NCBI GenBank assembly: GCA_947493745.1 | Contig: CANLSM010000019.1 | Coordinates: forward strand, 1 to 64,000 | Length of the DNA: 64,000 nt | Reading direction: 5' to 3' | DNA from: an uncultured Paracoccaceae bacterium | Lineage (GTDB): Bacteria; Pseudomonadota; Alphaproteobacteria; Rhodobacterales; Rhodobacteraceae | Shown: positions 33,807 through 42,687 of the stretch, piece after piece | Position numbering within the stretch: the stretch's first letter is position 1 | Layout of the letters: every line of letters begins with the position of its first letter | The notes under the pieces: model-generated | What the model was told of the DNA's origin: nothing | The model's database searches: none | What the model saw: the letters and a program-made list of their open reading frames with translations, nothing else | Position numbers and translations under genes: made by a program

Positions 33807-34541
33807 ATGAAAACGGCGATTGTCACCGGAGCGGGATCCGGGATCGGCGCGGCGACCGCGCGGCATTTTCTGGATGCAGGCTATAACGTGGCTCTTGTCG
33901 GCAGGCGCGAAGCGCCGTTGCAGGAGGTGGCCGCAGACGCGGAGCGGGCCCTCGTCACACCCTGCGATGTCACTGATCCGGCGGCGGTCGATGCCTGTTT
34001 CGCAGATGTCACGGACCGGTTCGGGCGGGTTGACGTGCTTTTCAACAATGCCGGTGTGGCACTGCCCGGGACCCTGATTGACGAGATTGCCGTGGAGGAC
34101 TGGCTGAACGTGGTCAACGTCAATCTGACGGGCGCATTCCTTTGCGCGCGTGCCGCCTTCGCGCAGATGCGCCGCCAGGACCCGCAGGGCGGGCGGATCA
34201 TCAATAACGGGTCGATCTCGGCTTATGTGCCCCGTCCGGGCTCGGTGCCCTATACAACCACCAAGCACGGGATCACCGGGCTGACCCGGACCCTGTCGCT
34301 TGATGGGCGGCCTTTCAACATTGCCTGCGGGCAGATTGATATCGGTAACGCACTGACCGAGATGGCGCGTCCGATGACCAAGGGCGTGCCGCAGGCCGAT
34401 GGCTCGATCAAGGTTGAGGCGATGATGGACCCGGGCGATGTGGCGAAGTCGGTGCTGCATATGGCAAGCCTGCCACTGGAGGCCAATGTGCAGTTCATGA
34501 CCGTGATGGCGTCGTCCATGCCCTTTGTCGGGCGCGGGTAG
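33807..34541 (+). CDS. Short-chain dehydrogenase/reductase
   Basis: A 244-residue SDR with the NAD(P) motif TGAGSGIG at 7-14, NNAG near 80, and catalytic Ser, Tyr and Lys (NGSIS, then YTTTKHG near 148-154). It has a GGGGGAATTGGGATG start region 12 bp after the dehydratase gene. Probably oxidises a sugar, lactone precursor or the dehydration product in the same pathway. The exact substrate is not readable. Confidence 0.85.
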   Translation: MKTAIVTGAGSGIGAATARHFLDAGYNVALVGRREAPLQEVAADAERALVTPCDVTDPAAVDACFADVTDRFGRVDVLFNNAGVALPGTLIDEIAVEDWLNVVNVNLTGAFLCARAAFAQMRRQDPQGGRIINNGSISAYVPRPGSVPYTTTKHGITGLTRTLSLDGRPFNIACGQIDIGNALTEMARPMTKGVPQADGSIKVEAMMDPGDVAKSVLHMASLPLEANVQFMTVMASSMPFVGRG

Positions 34542-34548
34542 GGATTAA

Positions 34549-34571
34549 CGCCTCCGGCGGGGATATTTTTT
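34549..34571 (+). terminator. Rho-independent terminator after the dehydratase-SDR operon
   Basis: A short CGCC-TCC-GGCG hairpin (34549-34559) is followed by GGATA and six T. It sits between convergent operons and ends the plus-strand one. Confidence 0.55.
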
Positions 34572-34591
34572 GAAAAATGAAGGCCGGGGTG

Positions 34592-35473
34592 TCAGGTGCG
34601 TTTGCGTTCCCGCATCCAGATATAGAGGCCGGAGGCTACGATCACGATGGTGCCCAGGATCGTCCAGCGATCGGGCGGCTGGGCGAAGATCAGCCAGCTG
34701 ATTGCCGTGGCATAGAGGATCTGGACATAGACCACGGGGGCGAGCTTTGATGCCTCGCCATAGAGATGGGCGACCGTGAGCATGGAATGGCCGAGTGCCG
34801 CTGTAAAGCCTATCGCGATGGTCAGAGACCAGCCTATGAGGCCTTCGGGCCAGACCCAGCCCGAGATCACGAAGGGCAGCAGGCCGAGCGTCGGGATGCC
34901 GCTGGTGTAGATCTGACCGGTGGGGTTGTTGTCTATGCCCGCGACCTTGCGGGTCAGCACGAAATAGGTTGAGGCGGCGCAGAGGGCGCCAAGTGAGAAG
35001 AACATCGCGGGGTGGAAGTCAACGCTCCAAGGCTGGGTGATGATGAGTACGCCCATGAAGCCCACAAGGACCGCAATGAGGCGGCGAAGGCCGACGGTCT
35101 CGCCCAGCACCGGGATGCTCATCAGGCAGACCAGAAGCGGTGCGGCGAAGAAGATTGCGGTTGTGATGGTCAGGGGCAGATAGGTCAGGGCGAAGAAGTT
35201 GAAGATGGTGCCGACCACAAGCGCCAGGGCGCGCAAGGTCTGGATCAGGGGTGCATTGGAGTGAAAGGCGGACCAGCCTTCCCGCGGCGCGATGAAAATG
35301 AGGCTGGCCACGAAATGCCCAGCGTAACGGATGAAGGCGACCTGCAGGGCGGGAAGGCCCGCGAGCACCAGCCATTTGGCCGCGCTGTCGATGAGGGTGA
35401 AGCAGAAGAACGCCCCCATCATGATGAGAACCGCCAGTGCCAGCCGGTCCTCGCGTGGCCGGGCGATGCTCAA
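34592..35473 (-). CDS. EamA/DMT-family transporter
   Basis: A 293-residue protein with ten hydrophobic segments and the two EamA repeats typical of drug/metabolite transporters. The ATG overlaps the stop of the DenD-like gene by 4 bp. It is the last gene of the eleven-gene sugar-acid operon and may export a pathway product or overflow metabolite. Substrate unknown. Confidence 0.85.
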   Translation of the reverse strand: MSIARPREDRLALAVLIMMGAFFCFTLIDSAAKWLVLAGLPALQVAFIRYAGHFVASLIFIAPREGWSAFHSNAPLIQTLRALALVVGTIFNFFALTYLPLTITTAIFFAAPLLVCLMSIPVLGETVGLRRLIAVLVGFMGVLIITQPWSVDFHPAMFFSLGALCAASTYFVLTRKVAGIDNNPTGQIYTSGIPTLGLLPFVISGWVWPEGLIGWSLTIAIGFTAALGHSMLTVAHLYGEASKLAPVVYVQILYATAISWLIFAQPPDRWTILGTIVIVASGLYIWMRERKRT

Positions 35474-36441
35474 GGGGTGGGCGCTTTGATGTCGTCTTCG
35501 AGAAACCAGCGGATGCTGTCTTCAAACGAGGTGTCGGCCCTGAAGCCGAGCCGCAGCGCCTTGTCGGTCTGGAAATAGGTGCGCCAGCCGGTCACGATGG
35601 TCTCGATCACCGGATCACTCTGCCATGTGATGCGGGCCTCCGCCTCGGGGCCGGCCACCCGCGTCATTGCCGCGATCATCTCGCCGATGCTGTCGGTGCG
35701 TCCGGGCAGGTTGATGTTCCGGTTGAACCCGAAAGCGGCCCCGTCGATCTCGGCTGCATGGAGAAAGTTCTCCACAACCGTTCGGGGCGCCGAGTGCCAG
35801 ACCGGAAAATCCGGGGAGACCGGGCAGTTCGACGGCTCTCCCTGAAGCGTGTCGCGAAAGATCGATGACATGAAGGAGGAGGCGGCAGCATTGGCCTGTC
35901 CGGGGCGCACGGTCACCGTCGGCAGTCGCAGCCCTCGGCCATCCAGAAAGCACTTGCGGGTCATGTCGTTGAGCAGCAGTTCTCCCATCACCTTCTGGCT
36001 GCCATAGGAGGTCTGCGGGTTGAGTTCCAGCCCGTCGGTGATGATCTCGGGCTCTTCGCCGCCATGGGCGGCAACAGATGAGGCATAGACCACAATCGGG
36101 CAGGTGCCCTGGGCGCGTGCGGCCTCAAGCACATGGATCATTCCTGTCAGGTTGACCCGCATGCCGAGATCGAAGTCCGCCTCGGCTGCGCCCGAGACCA
36201 CAGCCGCCAGATGGAAGATCACGTCATAGGGCCTGACAAAGACCTGCTCCACGGCTTTGCGGTCGCTGATATCGCAGGCGAGATATTCGATCGGAAAACC
36301 GGCGTTGACGGCAGGAGGCGCCGCCAGATCGACGAGGGTGAGGCCGGTGATCGGCGTTCCGCGCAGTTGACCATTCCCGGCCAGGGCCTTTGCGATCTTC
36401 TGGCCGATGAAGCCGCCGCCGCCGGTGATGAGAATGCGCAT
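35470..36441 (-). CDS. NAD-dependent epimerase/dehydrogenase, D-erythronate dehydrogenase (DenD)-like
   Basis: A 323-residue extended SDR starting MRILITGGGGFIG (ATG 36441). The glycine motif is at 7-13 and the catalytic Tyr and Lys are in TSYGSQKVMGELL near 147-158. The stretch RKCFLDGRGLRLPTVTVRPG with NAAASSF after it is characteristic of DenD, which oxidises D-erythronate at C2. A 52-bp gap with a CTCACA...TGTGAG inverted repeat (36455-36480) separates it from the upstream SDR gene. The assignment to this branch is by motif similarity only. Confidence 0.75.
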   Translation of the reverse strand: MRILITGGGGFIGQKIAKALAGNGQLRGTPITGLTLVDLAAPPAVNAGFPIEYLACDISDRKAVEQVFVRPYDVIFHLAAVVSGAAEADFDLGMRVNLTGMIHVLEAARAQGTCPIVVYASSVAAHGGEEPEIITDGLELNPQTSYGSQKVMGELLLNDMTRKCFLDGRGLRLPTVTVRPGQANAAASSFMSSIFRDTLQGEPSNCPVSPDFPVWHSAPRTVVENFLHAAEIDGAAFGFNRNINLPGRTDSIGEMIAAMTRVAGPEAEARITWQSDPVIETIVTGWRTYFQTDKALRLGFRADTSFEDSIRWFLEDDIKAPTP

Positions 36442-36493
36442 CCGGTTCTCCATACTCACATATCGCAACGGGGTTGTGAGGGTGTGGTAATGC

Positions 36494-37219
36494 TCATCCT
36501 GACCAGCCGCCATCGATCACATGGGCCTGTCCGGTCGTGAAGGCGCTCTCGTCGGAGGCGAGATAGATGGCCAGGGCCGCGATCTCGCCTGCATCAGCGA
36601 TCCGTCCCATGGGCTGGCGCGCGACGAAGTCTTTCATCGCCTGATCGTAGTCGCCCGTTGCGCGCAACCGGTCATGCAGGGATGGGCTGTCGACGGTTCC
36701 GGGGCAGATCGCGTTGCAGCGGATGCCTTGGGTAATGTACTCGCGCGCCACCGATTTGGTCATGCCGATGACGGCGGCCTTGGTGGTGCCGTAGATGAAG
36801 CGGTTGGGGGCGCCGATGATCGACGAGCAGGCGGAACTCATGTTGATGATGCTGCCCTGGCCCCGTTCGATCATCCCCGGCAGGGTGGCCTGCATGGTGT
36901 GAAACATCGCGCGCACATTCAGATTGAAGGCGAAGTCCCACTCTTCCTCGCTTGCGTCCAGAATGCTGCCGTGATGGACGAAACCGGCGCAGTTGAAAAG
37001 GACATCCGGTCGGGCCGTGCCGATGGCGTCAGTGACATCGGTCTTGCGGGTGACGTCGAGGGTCCGGGTCTCACATCCCTCCAGCGTCGCAAGCAGATCG
37101 CCGTTGATATCGGCTGCCGTGACCTCGGCTCCCTCTGCGATGAAAGCCTGCGTGCTGGCACGACCGATGCCCTGTCCGGCTGCCGTGACGAAAACTCTCT
37201 TGCCCTGAAGTCGCATCAT
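36494..37219 (-). CDS. SDR, 2-keto-3-deoxy-aldonate (L-fuconate type) dehydrogenase candidate
   Basis: A 241-residue SDR with TAAGQGIG at 12-19, FNCAGFVHHGSILD near 75-88, catalytic Tyr-Lys in YGTTKAAV near 143-150, and GTVDSPSLHDRLRA near 173-186. The last stretch is typical of 2-keto-3-deoxy-L-fuconate dehydrogenases, which form 2,4-diketo-3-deoxy acids. An FAA hydrolase gene lies in the divergent unit at 47639, which would cleave that product. The start codons ATGATG overlap the stop of the upstream gene. Confidence 0.78.
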   Translation of the reverse strand: MMRLQGKRVFVTAAGQGIGRASTQAFIAEGAEVTAADINGDLLATLEGCETRTLDVTRKTDVTDAIGTARPDVLFNCAGFVHHGSILDASEEEWDFAFNLNVRAMFHTMQATLPGMIERGQGSIINMSSACSSIIGAPNRFIYGTTKAAVIGMTKSVAREYITQGIRCNAICPGTVDSPSLHDRLRATGDYDQAMKDFVARQPMGRIADAGEIAALAIYLASDESAFTTGQAHVIDGGWSG

Positions 37220-38103
37220 TTGCCTCCGAACAGGTCTGCGAAATAATCGACCATGCTGGACACCATATGATCGCCTCGGCCGTCAGCTTTCGCCAGCCCC
37301 AAGGCGTTCTTGGCCGAATGTGACATCTGGCTCGGAGCGCTGAGATCATCGGCCATCTGCGTGTAATAGCCGACATCCTTGCGTGCATTGGTGATCGAGA
37401 ACTCGATCCCGGTTTTGCCATCAACCGCATGCGCCTTGACAAAGTCCATCATGCCCGAATGCAGCGGACCCGCGGCCATGACCTTATAGAGGTTCTCACG
37501 CGGCAGACCTGCCAGATCGGCCATGGCAAAGGCCTCGGACATTGCACAGGCCGTGGTCATGCCGAAAAAGTTGTTGATCAGTTTCAGCGTATGACCGGCC
37601 CCCAGCGGGCCGACGTGAAAGACATTCTCGCCCAGATCATCAAGCACCGGCTTGGCCTTGGCAAAGGCGGCCTGATCGCCTGCGCCCATGATGTTGAGCA
37701 AACCGTCAACTGCATGAGCTGGCGTCCGGCCAAGCGGTGCATCGAGATAGGCCGCGCCCTGTTCGGCCATGGCCTCTCCGATTTTCTTGGTGGAGCCGGG
37801 CAGGGATGTGCCAAAGTCGATGACCACCGCGCCCTCGCGCACGCCTTCCAGCACACCGTCCGGGCCATAGATCCGCGCCTCGACGGATGCGGAGGTGTCC
37901 ATGCAAAGGAGCACGAACTCCGAGGCGGCGGCGACCTCGCGCGCGGTGCCGACCTCGACCGCGCCTCTGGCCACGGCAGCCTCCACATTGGCCCGGGACC
38001 GGTTGGCCATCACTGTCAGAGGATAGCTCAGGGACTGTAGCCGCTCGACCATGGCGTTGCCCATCAGACCAAGTCCGATAAAGCCAATTTGCGGTTTGCT
38101 CAT
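37216..38103 (-). CDS. 3-hydroxyisobutyrate dehydrogenase-family (beta-hydroxyacid) dehydrogenase
   Basis: A 295-residue NAD(P)-dependent beta-hydroxyacid dehydrogenase. It has an N-terminal Rossmann motif GFIGLGLMGNAM at 7-18 and the substrate-binding DAPLGRTPAHA (normally DAPVSGG), which departs from the family standard. The catalytic Lys is in GHTLKLINNFF near 170-180. The ATG at 38103 has an AAGGAGAG site; the longer frame is unsupported. Candidate substrates are tartronate-, threonate- or glycerate-like acids. Confidence 0.82.
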   Translation of the reverse strand: MSKPQIGFIGLGLMGNAMVERLQSLSYPLTVMANRSRANVEAAVARGAVEVGTAREVAAASEFVLLCMDTSASVEARIYGPDGVLEGVREGAVVIDFGTSLPGSTKKIGEAMAEQGAAYLDAPLGRTPAHAVDGLLNIMGAGDQAAFAKAKPVLDDLGENVFHVGPLGAGHTLKLINNFFGMTTACAMSEAFAMADLAGLPRENLYKVMAAGPLHSGMMDFVKAHAVDGKTGIEFSITNARKDVGYYTQMADDLSAPSQMSHSAKNALGLAKADGRGDHMVSSMVDYFADLFGGK

Positions 38104-38149
38104 CGGTTCTCTCCTTTGCAAGGGGTCGCACTGACCGACATATCGTACA

Positions 38150-39175
38150 TCATTGTTTGACTGCCGAAATCTCGGGCGCGGATGTTTGTGTCGCGTGAAT
38201 GACGGCGAGCGTGGCTCGCAATGTCGCAAGAGCATCCTCACCGGTGACCGAGGGGCTTGCCTTCCCCGCCAGCACATCGAGGAAATGGTCCAGTTGTGCG
38301 ACAAAGGGATCAACGGACTCCGCAGGCTGCGGCTTGACCGGAAGGGTGTCAGACCAGCTCTGCCCGGCGCGACCGTAAAGGGTCAGGTCGGGGAAGCCGA
38401 GCGATCCTTCCGTGCCCAGAATATGCCAGGGATCCGGCGCGCCCCGGGCGACCTCGGGGTTCTCCCCGATCGCAGCCTCAAAGCCCCACGGCGAAAGCCC
38501 TGCATCGGTCAGAAGCACTGAACCCAGAGCGCCGCTGGCAAAGCGCAAACTCAGCGAGACGCTGTCCTCGACCGGCCCCTGCCGTGCGTCATTGGACGCG
38601 ATGGCCTGAATATCCTTGATATCGCCAATCAGAAACCGCAGCAGGTCGATCTCGTGAATGAGGTTCTGCAGGATTGGCCCTCCGCCGGCTCCGACGCGCC
38701 ACCTGGCTTCGAAATAGGCATCGGGCTTGCGCATGCCCCAGAGCGTCTGCACGCCTACGATGCGCCCGATGGCACCACTGCTCAGCATGTCTCGCGCCCG
38801 TTGCACGCGGGGATGATGGCGTCTGTGATGGCCGATCAGAAGAGGCACATCGGCGCGGGTCGCGGCCTCGATGATGCGCTTGGCGTCCTGCTCGCTGGTG
38901 GCAATTGGTTTCTCCACCAGAATGCCCCAGCCATGGGCGGCGGCCTCGATGGCGGCGTCCGCATGGGTGTCATTGGGTGTCGCAATGATCGCGCCATCGA
39001 CCAGACAGTTCACATCGGCGATGGAGCGGAACTGCGGCACGCCGACGCCCAGATCGCGGACCGGATCGACGATGCCCGCAAGTCGCGCGGTCGGATGCGC
39101 GCGGATCCGTTCGATGTGCCGCTGCCCCATGACACCGGCCCCGATGACGAGTATCTCCGCCGATGGTCTGCTCAC
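38150..39175 (-). CDS. Gfo/Idh/MocA-family oxidoreductase
   Basis: A 341-residue NAD(P)-dependent sugar or cyclitol dehydrogenase. The N-terminal GAGVMGQRHIERIRAHP at 12-28 is the Rossmann motif, and EKPIATS near 88-94 carries the catalytic Lys. The C-terminal Gfo/Idh domain follows. Its ATG overlaps the stop of the UxaA-like gene. Probably oxidises a sugar acid or sugar in this operon. Confidence 0.85.
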   Translation of the reverse strand: MSRPSAEILVIGAGVMGQRHIERIRAHPTARLAGIVDPVRDLGVGVPQFRSIADVNCLVDGAIIATPNDTHADAAIEAAAHGWGILVEKPIATSEQDAKRIIEAATRADVPLLIGHHRRHHPRVQRARDMLSSGAIGRIVGVQTLWGMRKPDAYFEARWRVGAGGGPILQNLIHEIDLLRFLIGDIKDIQAIASNDARQGPVEDSVSLSLRFASGALGSVLLTDAGLSPWGFEAAIGENPEVARGAPDPWHILGTEGSLGFPDLTLYGRAGQSWSDTLPVKPQPAESVDPFVAQLDHFLDVLAGKASPSVTGEDALATLRATLAVIHATQTSAPEISAVKQ

Positions 39176-40662
39176 ATCACGGCTCCGATCTGCCAGGGGA
39201 CGAATTCGAAATCGCCCAGACCCTGCGCCTCCGATTTGGTAGGCGCGCCCGAGGCGACGTCCAGCAGTCTCTCATAGATCTCGCGCCCGACCTCTTCTAC
39301 CGAGCATCCGGCGCTGAGGATTGAGCCGGCATTGATGTCCATATCTTCGGTCATGCGCTCGTACATCCGGGTGTTGGTGGCGATCTTGAGCGACGGGGCA
39401 GGCTTGGCACCGAAGGCAGAGCCGCGCCCGGTCGTGAAGGTCACCAGATTGCAGCCGCTGGCGATCTGCCCTGTCACCGAGGCCGGATCGTAGCCGGGAC
39501 TGTCCATAAAGGTGAAGCCGCGCGCGGTCACGGGTTCGGCATATTTGTAAACGCCTGTCAGCGGGCTGGTTCCCCCCTTTGCCGCGGCTCCCAGCGATTT
39601 CTCCAGGATGGTCGTGAGTCCGCCCTTCTTGTTGCCCGGTGATGGGTTGTTGTCCATCGTGCCCTTGTTGCGCGCGGTGTAGTCTTCCCACCATTGGATC
39701 AGCCCGATGAGCTTCTCGCCCACCTCCCGGCTTGTGGCCCGCCGGGTCAGCAGATGCTCGGCGCCGTAGATCTCGGGCGTCTCGGCGAGCACGCCGGTCC
39801 CGCCCTGCGCCACCAGCAGATCGCAGGCATGGCCCAGTGCCGGATTGGCGGTGATCCCCGACCAGGCGTCTGAGCCACCGCATTGCAGGGCCACCATCAA
39901 CTCGGATGCCGGACATTCCGTACGGGTCGCCTGGTTGGCCAGCGGCAGCATGGCCGAGACCTTTTCGATCCCCATCTCGATGGTTCGGCGAAGCCCAGCG
40001 ACATCCTGAATGTTCATCGCCTGAAAGAGCGGGCCGGGGGTCAGGCCATAGGCTTCCATCAGCCAGTCGATCTGGTTCATCTCGCAGCCCAGACCCACCA
40101 TCAGGCACCCCGCGACATTGGGATGACGCGCATAGCCCCACATGACGCGCTGCAACGCCTCGAACCCCTCGCCATCACCTGCCATCCCGCAGCCGGTGCC
40201 GTGCACGAAGGCGGAAACGCCATCGACATTGGGGTAGTCCGCCAGGATCTCCGGCGTGAAGTGGCTGGCAATCATGCGCGCCGCCGTGGCCGAGCAATTG
40301 ACGGAGGTGACAATCGCGATGTGGTTGCGGGTGCCCACCTTTCCGCTCTCGCGCCGGTAACCCATGAAATGATCCGGCGCCGCAGGTGGCACGGGTCGCA
40401 GATTGGTGCCGAACTCGTATTCGGTATCGACATTGCGGAAGGCGAGGTTGTGAGTATGCACATGCGCGCCAGCTGCGATTGCCTCAGCCGCATAACCGAT
40501 GACTTGCGCGTATTTGCGCACCGGTGCGCCTGCGGCGATGTCGGTGGCAGCCATCTTGTGGCCGCGCGGGATCAGTGCCGTGGCGCCATCCTGTCCCACC
40601 TCAAGCGGCTCAATGGCCGTGACAACATTGTCCGACGAGTCGAGGCGGATGGTGCGGTTCAT
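39172..40662 (-). CDS. UxaA-family altronate/galactarate-type dehydratase
   Basis: A 496-residue protein with an N-terminal SAF-like domain (about 1-90, ending with HNLAF) and a long C-terminal catalytic domain (GYRRESGKVGTRNHIAI near 112-128, HGTGCGM near 160, GLGCEMNQ near 192). Cysteines suit an Fe-dependent or Fe-S hydro-lyase. I chose the ATG at 40662, 1 bp after phyH. An ATG at 40683 is possible and adds seven residues. It dehydrates a hexonate or aldarate to a 2-keto-3-deoxy acid. Confidence 0.83.
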   Translation of the reverse strand: MNRTIRLDSSDNVVTAIEPLEVGQDGATALIPRGHKMAATDIAAGAPVRKYAQVIGYAAEAIAAGAHVHTHNLAFRNVDTEYEFGTNLRPVPPAAPDHFMGYRRESGKVGTRNHIAIVTSVNCSATAARMIASHFTPEILADYPNVDGVSAFVHGTGCGMAGDGEGFEALQRVMWGYARHPNVAGCLMVGLGCEMNQIDWLMEAYGLTPGPLFQAMNIQDVAGLRRTIEMGIEKVSAMLPLANQATRTECPASELMVALQCGGSDAWSGITANPALGHACDLLVAQGGTGVLAETPEIYGAEHLLTRRATSREVGEKLIGLIQWWEDYTARNKGTMDNNPSPGNKKGGLTTILEKSLGAAAKGGTSPLTGVYKYAEPVTARGFTFMDSPGYDPASVTGQIASGCNLVTFTTGRGSAFGAKPAPSLKIATNTRMYERMTEDMDINAGSILSAGCSVEEVGREIYERLLDVASGAPTKSEAQGLGDFEFVPWQIGAVM

Positions 40663-40663
40663 C

Positions 40664-41605
40664 TCAGGCACAATAGGGCGCATCGGATTGCCATCGATGG
40701 ATGTCGATATGCGGACGGGCCGAGAGGCGTTGCCGCGCCTTCTCCCACATCTCCCGCCACACATCGCAGGATTTCAGCTCGCTGGCCGGTCTCTCGCGAC
40801 TGCGCGCGACAAATTCCGGGAAATGGGCGCGACCGCTGGGATGTCCGGTGACGTGATAGCGCAGATCGAAGGACCAGCGGAACCCATCGGTCCGATTGAT
40901 CAGCGAACTGTGCGGGGTCAGCGGATGAAAGATCACCGCACCACCTGCCTTGACCGGCAAGGGGACGGCCTTTGCCTCCTCCACGAACCCATCGGCAATT
41001 GCGGTCTGGGTCTTGGGGCAATGGGGCAGTATGTCCGGCGTCTTGGGGAGCACCTGAAGACAGCCGTTCTCCACCGTCGCATCGGTGATCGCCAGCCAGA
41101 CGGTGATCATTCTTGTCTCATCGGCCTCCACCAGCGCTACCGCCCGGTCCTGATGCCAGTCGGTCGCGGTGATATGGGCGCGGACCTCATCTGACTGCAG
41201 ATCGGATGCAGGCGGCTTGATGCGCACATGCTGGATCGGGTTCGAGGTGATCTCGGGTCCGATCAGGTCCTCCACCAGATCGAGCAGCCGCGGGGCCGTG
41301 ATCATATCGAAGACAGCAGGGCCGAAATGCATCGGCGTGTCCGCTTCGATCCTGTCACCGGGCAGCGAGATATCCATCGGCTGAAACCAGTCGCAGCCTG
41401 CACGATAGGCGGCCAGAAGCTTGCCCCAGAAATCCAGCCCCTCACCGGCTGGCACCAGACCCTCCGCCTCCCAGCCTGCGTAGAGCTTGTCCAGAAGGTT
41501 GGCATATTCCGCACGGACCGGCGCAAGCTCGGCCTCGGTCAGGACATCCTCGACCACGAGATATCCCTGATCCTCAAAGGCCCTGATCTGTTGCGCGGTC
41601 AGCAC
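40664..41605 (-). CDS. Phytanoyl-CoA dioxygenase (PhyH)-family 2-oxoglutarate oxygenase
   Basis: A 313-residue Fe(II)/2-oxoglutarate-dependent oxygenase. The iron triad is His151-x-Asp153 (TDWHQDRAV) and His232 (LTPHSSLIN). The likely 2-oxoglutarate-binding Arg is Arg243, eleven residues on. It overlaps the stop of the enolase-family gene by 7 bp and lies 1 bp before uxaA, so it is firmly part of the sugar-acid operon. An oxygenase is unusual in such operons. It may hydroxylate or demethylate the imported compound. Confidence 0.83.
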   Translation of the reverse strand: MLTAQQIRAFEDQGYLVVEDVLTEAELAPVRAEYANLLDKLYAGWEAEGLVPAGEGLDFWGKLLAAYRAGCDWFQPMDISLPGDRIEADTPMHFGPAVFDMITAPRLLDLVEDLIGPEITSNPIQHVRIKPPASDLQSDEVRAHITATDWHQDRAVALVEADETRMITVWLAITDATVENGCLQVLPKTPDILPHCPKTQTAIADGFVEEAKAVPLPVKAGGAVIFHPLTPHSSLINRTDGFRWSFDLRYHVTGHPSGRAHFPEFVARSRERPASELKSCDVWREMWEKARQRLSARPHIDIHRWQSDAPYCA

Positions 41606-42687
41606 GCGATGGTCTCCAATTTCTCCCAGTTGAATTCCATCCCGTGACCCGCCCTGTCGGGTGCCACGGCAAGCCCGTCCTTGATCCGCATCGGCTCGGA
41701 GATATAATCCTCAAGCCCGAAACCATGCGCTTCCAGAAACTGGCCGTTGGGGCAGGCGCAGAGCAGGTGAACAGTGATGTCATGCGCCCCGTGGGAGGTG
41801 ACGGGCAGGTTATAGGCTTCTGCCAGATGGGCGATCTTCATGAAGGGTGTCACGCCGCCGCAATTGGTGACGTCAGGCTCGGGCCAACTGGTGCCGCCTG
41901 CCTCGATCATCGCCTTGAATTCCCAAAGCGTGCGCATGTTCTCGCCCGTGGCGAGCGGAATGCCGCCCTCGCGCGCGACCCGCACATTGCCCGCGATGTC
42001 GTCGGGGATGACGGGTTCCTCGAACCATGTCAGATCGAACGGCTGGAAGGCGCGCGCGGCTCGGATCGCCTCATCGGCGGTATATTTCATGTTGGCGTCG
42101 ACCATCAGCGGAAAGCCATCACCCAGAAAGTCGCGCATGGCAGCCACGCGCGCCACGTCCTCGGACAGGTTGTCGCGCCCGACTTTCATCTTGATGGCCC
42201 GAAAGCCACGCTCCAGATTGCCCTTGGTCTGCTCGACCAGTGGCTCGGGGTCGAGATGCAGGTCGATCCCGCCTGCATAGCAACTGACCCGGTCGCGATA
42301 GCCGCCGAGCAGTTTCCAGAGCGGCAGATTGGCCCGCTTTGCCTTGAGGTCCCAAAGCGCGATGTCAAAGGCCGAAAGCGCCAGAACCGTCGGGCCGCCG
42401 CGCCCGGCGTAATGTGTCTTCCACCAGATCTTTTCCCACAGCGCCTCGATCAGATCGGCATCTTCGCCGATGGCCAGCGCTTCGATCTCATCGCGTGCCA
42501 CAGCGGCGATGGCACTGCCGTTATGCCCGTTGGTGAAAGTGTAGCCGACGCCCTCGGAGCCGTCGCTGTCGAGCACCCGCATGGTCACGATCTGGAACAT
42601 GTCCTGGGTGCCGTGCATCGCATCGCTCAGTACCTCGGCCAGAGCGATCCTGTAATACCCGGTCGTGACGCGTTCGATCTTTGCCAT
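41599..42687 (-). CDS. Mandelate racemase/enolase-superfamily acid-sugar dehydratase
   Basis: A 362-residue enolase-superfamily protein. The capping domain (about 1-120) is followed by a TIM barrel with the KxK base (IKMKVGR near 168), metal ligands in VDANMKY, WFEEPV and ATGENM, and the C-terminal catalytic His in TSHGAHD near 300. This pattern is the mandelate-racemase subgroup, whose bacterial operon members are mostly aldonate or aldarate dehydratases. Start overlaps the dctM stop. The substrate is probably the acid imported by the TRAP system. Confidence 0.85.
   Translation of the reverse strand: MAKIERVTTGYYRIALAEVLSDAMHGTQDMFQIVTMRVLDSDGSEGVGYTFTNGHNGSAIAAVARDEIEALAIGEDADLIEALWEKIWWKTHYAGRGGPTVLALSAFDIALWDLKAKRANLPLWKLLGGYRDRVSCYAGGIDLHLDPEPLVEQTKGNLERGFRAIKMKVGRDNLSEDVARVAAMRDFLGDGFPLMVDANMKYTADEAIRAARAFQPFDLTWFEEPVIPDDIAGNVRVAREGGIPLATGENMRTLWEFKAMIEAGGTSWPEPDVTNCGGVTPFMKIAHLAEAYNLPVTSHGAHDITVHLLCACPNGQFLEAHGFGLEDYISEPMRIKDGLAVAPDRAGHGMEFNWEKLETIAC

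Noticed and set aside
31254-34460. A 1068-codon open frame on the minus strand
   Set aside because: It runs antisense through the IlvD-like dehydratase and SDR genes and through LysE in another frame. Its translation is Arg/His/Asp-rich without motifs; it is a GC-skew shadow.
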